From: Lachnospiraceae bacterium
Lineage (GTDB): Bacteria > Bacillota > Clostridia > Lachnospirales > Lachnospiraceae
DNA: 45,703 nt
Direction of reading: 5' to 3'
NCBI GenBank assembly: GCA_900771195.1
Contig: CAAGMZ010000003.1
Span: forward strand, 1-45,703
Shown piece by piece: positions 1-7,879 of this stretch. Both the position numbers and the translations under genes were made by a program. Below the pieces are notes generated by a model. It was not told the DNA's origin. It did no database searches and saw only the letters and a program-made list of their open reading frames with translations. Within the stretch, counting starts at the first letter, position 1. Each line of letters opens with the position of its first letter.

Positions 1-81
1 CAGCATTTCATGAAAGTCTGAGGTGTCCGAGGATTGTGAGAATTGCGAAGCAATGAAACAATCCGGTTACATCTGTAAGTG
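1..81. repeat. 81-bp direct repeat, copy 1
   Basis: Positions 1-81 are identical to 176-256, giving a period of 175 bp. Each copy contains a nested dyad: GGATTGT (31-37) pairs with ACAATCC (58-64), and inside it ATTGC (42-46) pairs with GCAAT (50-54). The window starts exactly at the first base of this copy, so further copies may lie to the left. No coding potential is seen. Confidence 0.9.
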
Positions 82-139
82 TCAAAAACAAAAATTGCGA
101 TTATGCTTGCATGAAAAAGCAATTTTTGTTTTTTGACAC
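79..139. repeat. A/T-rich inverted repeat between the two direct repeats
   Basis: The arms at 79-98 and 119-139 are complementary over about 20 bp, with one extra T in the right arm, around a 20-nt loop. It lies downstream of jetC on the minus strand and could form a long A-U-rich hairpin in a read-through transcript. The stem is too A/T-rich for a classic terminator. A second dyad, ATGAAATGC (159-167) and GCATTTCAT (178-186), spans the junction with repeat copy 2. Confidence 0.75.
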
Positions 140-175
140 GCCGGGCACCGAAGACGGAATGAAATGCGGGGTTTT

Positions 176-256
176 CAGCATTTCATGAAAGTCTGAGGTG
201 TCCGAGGATTGTGAGAATTGCGAAGCAATGAAACAATCCGGTTACATCTGTAAGTG
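176..256. repeat. 81-bp direct repeat, copy 2, overlapping the jetC 3' end
   Basis: This copy is identical to 1-81. Its last 15 bases encode, on the minus strand, the final residues His-Leu-Gln-Met and the TAA stop of jetC. The coding end of jetC is therefore made of repeat sequence. Either the element inserted or duplicated here, or the gene was re-terminated by it. Confidence 0.9.
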
Positions 257-3200
257 CTCAAAGTCAAAGGTTCCCTGATGATATTCAAGAGGTGTATATT
301 CCATATCCCCGGTATCCACCTGACTTCTGTAATCAGCTACTACTGTCTGCTGTCTGCCGTCTGTCATCTTCTGTCCCAGAACATAATTCACATCAAACAT
401 TTTTGTGATGGCAGGCGTAACTCCTCTTGCAGGTACAACAAGCTGAACATGATTCGTCTTCAGCATCTTAAAAATCGGCTCCCAGATATACACATCCTTG
501 GCAGCACCAAATGGATTATCGATAAATATCGTCTTCCCGGTTACTGCCGTATCCCTTCCAAGCGAATTAATGCTTGAAATATAGTTTATTATAGCTATCA
601 GGAACTGAATATATATACCCTGCGACTGTCCTGTACTTCCCACTGCCTCCTCATACCTCAGGTATCTGCTCTGGTCCTTTATATGCTCACGTTTATAAAG
701 GCACAGCTTAATGCTGTTCATATCTGTGACAATTACTGAAAAAAGCTTCTTCCATGAGAGCCGGTTCCTGATATATCTAAGCTTTTCCTCCTGACTGCCG
801 AAAGTTTCCGCACCGGCAACGGTCTCATCAATATAAAGCGACATCTTTTCCCTGTACATGTCATCTCTGATATAAGGAACCGAAAGAGTAACTATCGGGA
901 TAACCTGCCCGTCAAGTGTAATCCTTGAAAGCTTTGGCAGGCGGTCAAGTTCAGTCTTTATGTTGCTACAGATCTGAAGACATCTGTTTTCAAAGCTTTC
1001 CTTTATCTGCTGCATGTCGCTCATGCTCTTTTCGACTCTGTCCCGCTCCAGCAAAATACACTCGCAGGTTTCGGAAAATCCCTTTATGAGCCTCTTCACA
1101 TCAGAAACACTTTCCGGAACCGAAACATTTGTCCTTATCTCATCCGCGAGCTCGTAGGCACCGCACCTGCCAAGGTCATCGGAAAGCGTCTGCCTGTCTT
1201 TTGCAAACGAGCTGCGCATTACGTTTTCCCGATGCAGTATTTTTCCGTAGTCTTCCTGTGCCAAACGGTACCGTTTTTCAATATCATCATCCTCATTACA
1301 GGGTGCATAGCCTTCATCCGGCAGCTCTAATCCGGCATTTCTCAGAATTCTTTCCAGGTCGCGTTCCATCAGGACCGTATCCCTGTTGTCACTTTCAAGT
1401 TTCTTTATCTCATCCTGAACTGACAGCCTCTTTTCTTTTACAGCCGACATCTCCTGCCTGTACCTGAGCACTGCGTTTGACGGATTGTCAAAATTCACTC
1501 TGTCAAATGCTCCAAAACGCTCTGTAAACTTAAGAACCTCATGGTCAAGTCCGCCCTGTATCCTGTTCTTCTGTGCGTTCTGGGCCTCAAGCTGTCCGTC
1601 TGTCTCTGCAATCTTTTCCGCAGCTTTTTTAATCTCGTCCTTTAAGGACATCATTTCCTCAACCCCGCACGAAACCAGTTTTCCTTCACTGCGAAGCATC
1701 TCTGCATCCGAAAGAGAAATTCCGCCGTATTCCAGCTTGCGAATACACTTCTTCATGGAAGCATCATATTCGCCAAGAAGCTTTTTGTGTTCTTCCGTAT
1801 CTGCCGTATGTCCCGAAATGATTTTTCTCAAGGCTCCTGCCTCGGCATCGGTTTCTTCCTCGCTGAGTCCCGTGGCTGCACTGACAGCTTCGTCAATGTA
1901 CGGTTTATAATTTTCGTCAAAATCCTTTTCTGCGGCATCAAGTTCGCCAAGCACCGAAGCAAGCTGTTTTCTGCACTGTGAAAGCCTTTTCTCTCTGTCA
2001 TCCGCTTTTTCTCCGGAATTCCTGTACTCCTTCTGTTTCCCGGAAAGCTCCCTCTGAACCTGTGAAAGTCTGGCATCAAGGGCATCCGATTCAGTTTTAA
2101 GCCGTATTATGCCGTCGTAAACCTCCAGCGTCTTCTCTGCGTCCTTTATGACCTTATCATTTTTCTGAAGCTCATCTGTCAGCCTTTTGTGATTATCCCT
2201 CGCATCATCCAGCCCTCTCGTAAGAGCAGCAATATCTTCTTCATTCCGGATAATCATTTTCTCCAGCTCTTCAAATCTGTCTTTAACGCTCTCAGAGGTT
2301 TCCCCGCATATTGCCATCCGGTAATTGAGAATGTCGTTTCTCACGGTCTCCTCTTTGTCTGAAAGCCTTAAAATCTTTTCCGAATCAGCCTCTATCTGTT
2401 CCGATATATGCAAAAGCTCGGCGTTGAGCGCGCCGTCATCCCACAAAAAATCAAGTTTTTTGTACGCCCATGCAATGTCACTAAGGGCCTGTTCCCGATT
2501 CTTGTGAATTATGGGAACCACATGAAGTCCCAGGTTAAACGAACTGATTACTTCATCAGCCATAAGCCTGTCGAATGAATCTCCGGCAATAATCACATAC
2601 GGAAGTATGGGAAACTCTCCTACGGCCTTTGCTGCATCCTCAGGCTTCATTGTCTCAAGATATTCTTTGCCGGAGACAACGTCATCATAGTGCTCTCTGA
2701 TATATCCCATAAGTCTCTGCACGTTGACATCATAATCCGGAATTTTACGGTTTCTTATGCTTTCCGCATATGACGAAAGTCCTGTCTGCTCTTTTTCAAG
2801 AAGCACCCTGTCGCTTTCAATTGAAGCAAGCATTCCGCACATTATGTCCAGAGTCTCGGTATTGCCTGCTCCGCCATATATTTCGGACATTTTGGCAATA
2901 AGCTTCTCTCTGTCCTCTGCAGACTCAAGCTCTTCGTAAAGCTCTGTACGTTTTTTTCCGTACATTTCACCGGTCACCGTACATTCTGTAATCTGCCTTT
3001 CCAGAATGCGTTCTTTTGTATCGGATTCGTCGATAAGCCTTCTGTATTCTGTTTCTTTTTCCTGTGCCCCGGAAAGCATAACGGAAGCTTCTGATACCTT
3101 ATCCCCGATGCCCTCAGCCACCAGAAGTCCGCACTGTGAAAGACGCACTCCGATTTCCTCGGAATACGCATTGCTTCTTTGGTTCATCTCAGCCGCGAGG

Positions 3201-4639
3201 CTCTTAAGCCCGCTTATCTCACCGAAAAGCTGCCTATGCAGCTCTCCTGCTTCCCTGTACTCAGTCTCAAGCTTTTCCTGCTGTTTTCTGAGCTCCTCCG
3301 CCCGCTGTGAGAGCACTGCCTTTTTCTCATTGAAAAATACTGCCTTTGCCGCTGCAAGCTCTGCAAGTCTCACTGCTGCGCCGTCCCCTGCCGTTGCAGA
3401 ATTAATGAAAGCCTTCGTCTCGTCAAACCTTCTTTTGTACAGCAGATAATCGTCGTAATCCCCAGCAAGCTCATGATTTCTCAGCAAAGCTTCCAGATGT
3501 TCTTTGGCCTTTACCGCAATGTCCCTGTCTTTTTCGGTATCGCTTATCAGCGCATTGAGCTTGTCAAGTTCCCTGTATTCTTCCTCGATTTCTGCGAGCA
3601 GTGCCATTTTCTGTGCTTCATCATAGCTTTGGTCAAGCTCACGGCATTCCTTTTCCAAGCCTGCCGCCCTGACCTCTTTGTCTTTTAACTGCATACGGCA
3701 TTGTGCATAACAATCAGTGAGAATTTCCTCAACATGACCTTTTTCCTCGTACAGCTTCTCAAAATTCTCCGTGTTTTTGGAAAAAGCAGTGATAAGCTCT
3801 GTCTGTCTTGTGTAGCTGTCGCGCTCGCTCTTTTTCTTCGTAAGTTCCGAAAGCCTGTCCCGTATGTCCAAAAGCGTGCGTGCCATATCATCATTGTCCG
3901 CTGATTCCAGTCTTATCCGGTTATTGTATGATTTTTCAATAATTTCCTCTATAAGCAGGTCTTCAACGACTTTTCTCGTAGTCCTGTAGCTGTTCTCAAA
4001 ATATGTGCGCACATGACCTTCAGTCTTATTTATGCCTCTGATTATTTCCCACTGGCTCTCATAGAGCCCATATCTGCTTATGAAGCTCTGGTAGTCGCCC
4101 TTTCTGTCAAAAATATGAACCTCGACGCCAAGGTCTTTCTTTTCTACATCACGAAGATATGACTTAAGTCCGTTATACGTAATACGTTCGCCGTCTGATA
4201 CAAGAGGCAGGTTCTTTATGTCATTGGCGCCGTACTCCTTATAAAAAATACAGTAATTAAAATATTCTATTCCCGCACTGCCTTCATTCTGTGCTTCCTG
4301 CGCTTCACTTTCCCTGGCTTTTCTCGCGCAGAAGCCCGTGGTCATGTACTTGTATCCGTCCCGTCTGTCGCAGTCGTCAAGCTTCCACTCAATAAGTGAA
4401 TGTATGGTGGTGCTGGCGCCCGGACCTCTGAACAGCTTCTCCACAGGCTGCTTTTCGTCCAGCGTACAGTTCGGTATCAGGTTCTGCATGAGCAGGAGCA
4501 TCAATACGCTTTTTCCGCCGCCGTTAGCAAGGTCATAAATTGTGTTGCGGCAGGAAAATCTCATGACAAAATCATCGTAAAACTGCGTGCCGAAATTATA
4601 TTTAACATTGTTGACTCTTATTCTGTTAATCTGCGGCAT
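242..4639 (-). CDS. jetC: MukB/JetC-like SMC ATPase of a Wadjet/MukBEF-type complex
   Basis: This 1465-residue protein has an SMC-like layout. A Walker A (NGGGKS, residues 39-44) lies near the N-terminus. Long Glu/Lys/Arg-rich coiled-coil stretches flank a globular hinge-like segment around residues 640-740. A C-terminal head carries a signature-like GSTGQSQ (about 1334-1340) and a Walker B FIDN (1372-1375). The length is close to MukB rather than the shorter JetC proteins I know. In such complexes it is the DNA-loop-extruding ATPase, partnered by kleisin and KITE subunits; the two genes upstream overlap it and fit those roles. The start overlaps the jetB end by 14 bp, behind a GGGGAAGGA-type ribosome site. 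Oddities: the Walker B catalytic Glu is Asn, and the last codons lie in repeat DNA. No jetD nuclease gene is seen in the 241 bp after it. The SMC fold is certain; Wadjet versus a housekeeping MukBEF-like role is open. Confidence 0.85.
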   Translation of the reverse strand: MPQINRIRVNNVKYNFGTQFYDDFVMRFSCRNTIYDLANGGGKSVLMLLLMQNLIPNCTLDEKQPVEKLFRGPGASTTIHSLIEWKLDDCDRRDGYKYMTTGFCARKARESEAQEAQNEGSAGIEYFNYCIFYKEYGANDIKNLPLVSDGERITYNGLKSYLRDVEKKDLGVEVHIFDRKGDYQSFISRYGLYESQWEIIRGINKTEGHVRTYFENSYRTTRKVVEDLLIEEIIEKSYNNRIRLESADNDDMARTLLDIRDRLSELTKKKSERDSYTRQTELITAFSKNTENFEKLYEEKGHVEEILTDCYAQCRMQLKDKEVRAAGLEKECRELDQSYDEAQKMALLAEIEEEYRELDKLNALISDTEKDRDIAVKAKEHLEALLRNHELAGDYDDYLLYKRRFDETKAFINSATAGDGAAVRLAELAAAKAVFFNEKKAVLSQRAEELRKQQEKLETEYREAGELHRQLFGEISGLKSLAAEMNQRSNAYSEEIGVRLSQCGLLVAEGIGDKVSEASVMLSGAQEKETEYRRLIDESDTKERILERQITECTVTGEMYGKKRTELYEELESAEDREKLIAKMSEIYGGAGNTETLDIMCGMLASIESDRVLLEKEQTGLSSYAESIRNRKIPDYDVNVQRLMGYIREHYDDVVSGKEYLETMKPEDAAKAVGEFPILPYVIIAGDSFDRLMADEVISSFNLGLHVVPIIHKNREQALSDIAWAYKKLDFLWDDGALNAELLHISEQIEADSEKILRLSDKEETVRNDILNYRMAICGETSESVKDRFEELEKMIIRNEEDIAALTRGLDDARDNHKRLTDELQKNDKVIKDAEKTLEVYDGIIRLKTESDALDARLSQVQRELSGKQKEYRNSGEKADDREKRLSQCRKQLASVLGELDAAEKDFDENYKPYIDEAVSAATGLSEEETDAEAGALRKIISGHTADTEEHKKLLGEYDASMKKCIRKLEYGGISLSDAEMLRSEGKLVSCGVEEMMSLKDEIKKAAEKIAETDGQLEAQNAQKNRIQGGLDHEVLKFTERFGAFDRVNFDNPSNAVLRYRQEMSAVKEKRLSVQDEIKKLESDNRDTVLMERDLERILRNAGLELPDEGYAPCNEDDDIEKRYRLAQEDYGKILHRENVMRSSFAKDRQTLSDDLGRCGAYELADEIRTNVSVPESVSDVKRLIKGFSETCECILLERDRVEKSMSDMQQIKESFENRCLQICSNIKTELDRLPKLSRITLDGQVIPIVTLSVPYIRDDMYREKMSLYIDETVAGAETFGSQEEKLRYIRNRLSWKKLFSVIVTDMNSIKLCLYKREHIKDQSRYLRYEEAVGSTGQSQGIYIQFLIAIINYISSINSLGRDTAVTGKTIFIDNPFGAAKDVYIWEPIFKMLKTNHVQLVVPARGVTPAITKMFDVNYVLGQKMTDGRQQTVVADYRSQVDTGDMEYTPLEYHQGTFDFEHLQM

Positions 4640-5345
4640 TATCCTTCCCCTCTCTGTTCATCATCTCGTAAAATCTTCCCCTGTTTTGGTCAAAATAATT
4701 TTCGGCTATTGCCCTGAACCTGTCTGTGGGATAGTATCTCCCGGCATTTTCGGTAAAAAGCTGCTGCGACGTGAGGAAGTTAAAAACAAGCTTAACAAAT
4801 CCCATATGCGAATTTTTGGCGGAACGGCTGCCGCTTTTGTCTTCAACGCTCACGTCAGGCAGTTCATCCCACATCAGCGCCATGGCCTTAAAGGAATCTT
4901 TTTCAGCAGCACTTATGCTGCTTCCAAAACCATCATCCAGAAGCCCCGCGAAGGCTCCGCTGACTGACTTTATTACATCCTCAAGCTTAAGGTACTCAAG
5001 ATAAGTCCTTCCGGCTGAATCCTTGTAAAATTCAGTTATCACGCAGTACATGATAAAATACACCAGATAAAGCTCACGGTTAAGCTTAAGTCCCATGATT
5101 TTCTTCAGCTCCTCATTGGAAAAGCCAAATACCCTGTTATTGCTGCCGGCACTTATAAAAAGCGAATCGTTGTACTCATAAAGGTTTATATCAAGCTTTT
5201 TCAGTATCTGTCTTGTTATGTCATACACCTCTGCGTTGTGGCTGTATTCTTCGTAAAGAGACGTATTGGTCCTTGTCCCCACTTCCTCGCCCTTAAGAAG
5301 TGCAGCTGTTATATCCAGTGCTTTTTCAAGATTTCTGTTCTCCAT
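4626..5345 (-). CDS. jetB: MukE/JetB-like subunit of the SMC complex
   Basis: The product has 239 residues, close to MukE (about 234), with no membrane segment and no recognisable catalytic motif. The N-terminal half is helical and the middle contains a Lys/Leu-rich helical stretch, as expected of a winged-helix KITE protein. I assign it mainly from position: it sits between the kleisin-like and SMC-like genes, the same order as mukF-mukE-mukB and jetA-jetB-jetC. It overlaps jetA by 20 bp and jetC by 14 bp, so the three are probably translationally coupled. A GAGAGGGT ribosome site precedes the ATG. I know related proteins only as an uncharacterised Clostridia family, so the function is inferred. 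Confidence 0.65.
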   Translation of the reverse strand: MENRNLEKALDITAALLKGEEVGTRTNTSLYEEYSHNAEVYDITRQILKKLDINLYEYNDSLFISAGSNNRVFGFSNEELKKIMGLKLNRELYLVYFIMYCVITEFYKDSAGRTYLEYLKLEDVIKSVSGAFAGLLDDGFGSSISAAEKDSFKAMALMWDELPDVSVEDKSGSRSAKNSHMGFVKLVFNFLTSQQLFTENAGRYYPTDRFRAIAENYFDQNRGRFYEMMNREGKDNAAD

Positions 5346-6897
5346 TTTTTACCCTCTCAATCACAAAATCAGTGACACTTCTGCCGTTTCCCATGTCTAT
5401 TTCATAAGCTTCGTCTTCCGGGAATATTATTCTGAACTTCATTCCCGCGAATTCTCCGTTTTCCTCTTTGCCGGCAAAATCCTGAATGATTGCCTCAAGA
5501 AATGTCTCATCCTCAGTCTTGTCACTGCCGACCGTATAACTGTCTTTCCCGCACAAATGCACGAGAAATGCATAATAGTCGCCGTTTTGGTCTATCTCGT
5601 CCGAAAAAATCCTTTTCACTGTATCATTATATTCCCGGAGAGAAAAAGAGTCTTTTCCCCTGAGCATTTCCAGCAGAATAAGGGTCAGTGTCCTTGCATT
5701 CGCCTCAAACCGCGCCTCATCAAGCTCATCCTCAAACACAATGCTCTCCGCCTTCTCTTGGCTTACCTTTTCAGCCTTCTCCTGAACCTGAGGATGATAA
5801 TTTAAAATATCTTCAATCTTCGAAAGGTCGAATGTCTTGTGGGTGTTAAGCGCCATAAACGGTTTTACGGCAAATTCCAGCATATCCGGCCTGTCGTTGT
5901 CCATCATCGTCTTTAATGCATCCCTGAAATCGAATCTGCTTCTCAGTCTTCCAAGCTTTGCCCTTCTGACCGCTTCATCAGCCTCAATCCCTAACTCCGT
6001 GCAGGCGCGAAGAAGCCTGCTGTGGTTATTCATGGCAACCTTAAGCTCTGTGTCAAGTCTGTATATCTGTGACACAGTCCGGTAAAATTTATCGGATTCG
6101 CCGGTTTCTTTTTCTCCCTCCGCACGCTTAAGCGCGCCCTCTATCAGTTCTTTGTTTCTGACAAAAAGCTTTTGCTCCTCGTCAAACCATTTGATGCCGG
6201 TGTCAAAAAATTTCTCGTATTCCTCGACTCCCGCAAAAACATCATCCGCCAGCATTTCCCTTACCTTGTTCCGGTGGCTCCACAGTCTGTCCACCTCGTT
6301 ATTTATGCGCCTTATGACCTCTGCGCCGCCCTTAAAGTCGCTGGATTTAATCATTTTCTCAAGAAGCAGCTGCTCCACGCTTATCTTACTCTCATCCCTT
6401 ATTTCCTTGGTGTCAAGATAGAACTCAATGCCATCGGAGCTTATGGAATACCATACCGTTCCATCCTGTATGCGGCTCTCAAGAAGCTTCACTCTGGATA
6501 CTCTCTTAACCCTGTCAACAGGGTCATAATATTCAAAATTGAACGGCCTTCCGTCATTCTTCATTTTATCAAAAATATAATCCACGAGAACCTTATTGTC
6601 CTCTGCAGAAAGCTCTATTCCAAAATCTCTTTTTATGCATGAAGTCATAAAATCATAATACATGGCGTATGTGACATCACGTTCTTTAAAGTTGTTTTCC
6701 TCAATAAAAAAGCGCAATACTGCCATAAGAATATATCCCATATCAAGTCTGTCGGCGTATTCTCCATCCTTAAACCAGGAAAAAGAAACCTCTGACAGCC
6801 TGAAGAACGGGTAATACTTCTTAAGGTTAAGCATGCGCTCTCTGTGCTGTGTCACTATATCATTTACAAGTATCTGTTCTTTCGGCATATCCGCCAT
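5326..6897 (-). CDS. jetA: JetA/MukF-like kleisin subunit of the SMC complex
   Basis: This 523-residue soluble protein resembles the JetA family of Wadjet systems (DUF5716-type) found in Clostridia. It is rich in Glu/Lys/Arg helices, with a central coiled-coil-like stretch (about 190-300), and matches MukF-like kleisins in size and place. A kleisin bridges the SMC heads and recruits the KITE subunit. It begins 15 bp after recR, so it looks co-transcribed with the replication and repair genes. Two in-frame ATGs compete: the one at 6897 has AGAGG only 1 nt away, while the one at 6888 has it 10 nt away, so the protein may start three residues later. Family assignment is from overall similarity and context. 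Confidence 0.75.
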   Translation of the reverse strand: MADMPKEQILVNDIVTQHRERMLNLKKYYPFFRLSEVSFSWFKDGEYADRLDMGYILMAVLRFFIEENNFKERDVTYAMYYDFMTSCIKRDFGIELSAEDNKVLVDYIFDKMKNDGRPFNFEYYDPVDRVKRVSRVKLLESRIQDGTVWYSISSDGIEFYLDTKEIRDESKISVEQLLLEKMIKSSDFKGGAEVIRRINNEVDRLWSHRNKVREMLADDVFAGVEEYEKFFDTGIKWFDEEQKLFVRNKELIEGALKRAEGEKETGESDKFYRTVSQIYRLDTELKVAMNNHSRLLRACTELGIEADEAVRRAKLGRLRSRFDFRDALKTMMDNDRPDMLEFAVKPFMALNTHKTFDLSKIEDILNYHPQVQEKAEKVSQEKAESIVFEDELDEARFEANARTLTLILLEMLRGKDSFSLREYNDTVKRIFSDEIDQNGDYYAFLVHLCGKDSYTVGSDKTEDETFLEAIIQDFAGKEENGEFAGMKFRIIFPEDEAYEIDMGNGRSVTDFVIERVKNGEQKS

Positions 6898-6911
6898 ACC
6901 TCTTTCGCCGT

Positions 6912-7508
6912 CTACAATTCCGTGCGTCCCTCAAATGCGCGAAGCAACGTCACCTCGTCTATGTATTCAAGATCTCCTCCTACAGGCACTCCGCTGGCTA
7001 TCCTTGTCACTTTTATTCCGGTCGGCTTCACAAGCTTGGAGATATACATTGCCGTCGCCTCACCTTCAAGGCTGGAATTGGTGGCGATAATCACCTCATC
7101 AACATCACCCTGCAGCCTTATGAGAAGCTCCTTTATGCGGATATCATTAGGCCCTATCCCAAGCTGCGGCGATATAGCTCCATGCAGAACATGGTATGTT
7201 CCGCTGTATTTACCGGTTTTTTCGTATGCCGCAAGGTCCCTGGTAGTCTCCACCACCATAATCTGCCTGTGATTTCTCTCTTCATCACTGCAAATGGAGC
7301 ATTTGTCCCCATCAGTAAGCGTCTGGCATACGCTGCAGTAATGAACATTCTGTCTTGCGTCCAGAATAGATGTCGCAAGAGACTCTGCCCTTTCCTCAGG
7401 CATTCCGATTATATGAAAAGCAAGCCGCTGTGCCGTCTTGGAGCCAATGCCCGGCAGTGCGGACAGTTCCTCAATCAGCCTGCCCATGTGCTTTCCGTAA
7501 TAGTCCAT
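6912..7508 (-). CDS. recR: Recombination mediator protein RecR
   Basis: RecR acts with RecO and RecF to load RecA at gaps in single-stranded DNA. The 198 residues show the full layout: a helix-hairpin-helix (LPGIGSKTAQRLA, 18-30), a four-Cys zinc finger (C58, C61, C70, C73), then a Toprim domain starting around MVVE near residue 84. The length is normal for the family. The ATG overlaps the ybaB stop (TGATG), with a GGAGGAGG motif about 13 nt upstream, so translation is probably coupled. The ybaB-recR pair follows dnaX, as in most Firmicutes. Confidence 0.97.
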   Translation of the reverse strand: MDYYGKHMGRLIEELSALPGIGSKTAQRLAFHIIGMPEERAESLATSILDARQNVHYCSVCQTLTDGDKCSICSDEERNHRQIMVVETTRDLAAYEKTGKYSGTYHVLHGAISPQLGIGPNDIRIKELLIRLQGDVDEVIIATNSSLEGEATAMYISKLVKPTGIKVTRIASGVPVGGDLEYIDEVTLLRAFEGRTEL

Positions 7509-7855
7509 CAGAAAGGAAATCCTCCTCCCATTCCTCCTGTAATCCTGCCCATCGATTCCTGGGATGCCTCTTCAACGGTTCTTATTGCCTCATTAACCGC
7601 TGCCATTATGAGGTCCTCAAGCATCTCTATATCTTCGGGGTCTGCAGCCTCAGGATCGATTTTTACCTTTGTAACCTCTTTTTTACCTGTGATTGTCACC
7701 TCGACAGCACCGCCGCCTGAGCTTGCAGTAAATTCCTTCTCCTCAAGCTCTTTCTGTGACTCTTCCAACTGGCGCTGCATTCTCTGCGCCTGCTTCATAA
7801 GATTGTTCATATTTCCCGGCATTCCTCCACCGGGGAACCCTCCGCGTTTTGCCAT
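7508..7855 (-). CDS. YbaB/EbfC family nucleoid-associated protein
   Basis: This is a small DNA-binding protein of 115 residues. It has the typical Gly/Met-rich N-terminus, a long amphipathic helix rich in Gln and Glu (about 18-42), the family's SGGGAVEV stretch with a conserved DPE segment, and a Gly/Phe-rich tail. The family forms dimers that bind DNA; its role in vivo is poorly defined but it is nearly always found between dnaX and recR, as here. The stop shares a base with the recR start, and it begins 24 bp after dnaX. Confidence 0.95.
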   Translation of the reverse strand: MAKRGGFPGGGMPGNMNNLMKQAQRMQRQLEESQKELEEKEFTASSGGGAVEVTITGKKEVTKVKIDPEAADPEDIEMLEDLIMAAVNEAIRTVEEASQESMGRITGGMGGGFPF

Positions 7856-7879
7856 AACTGTTCTCTCGCTTTCTTTTTA

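Noticed and set aside
1..241. A jetD gene after jetC
   Set aside because: No open frame of useful length begins after the jetC stop on the minus strand. The gene could still lie beyond the left edge.
1..256. CRISPR array or attachment-site pair
   Set aside because: The repeat is 81 bp with a 94-bp spacer, has internal hairpins, only two copies are in view, and no cas or integrase gene is near.
254..4717. Many plus-strand open frames opposite jetC
   Set aside because: They are antisense to a long coiled-coil gene, rich in Ser/Leu/Cys as expected of its complement, and lack ribosome sites.
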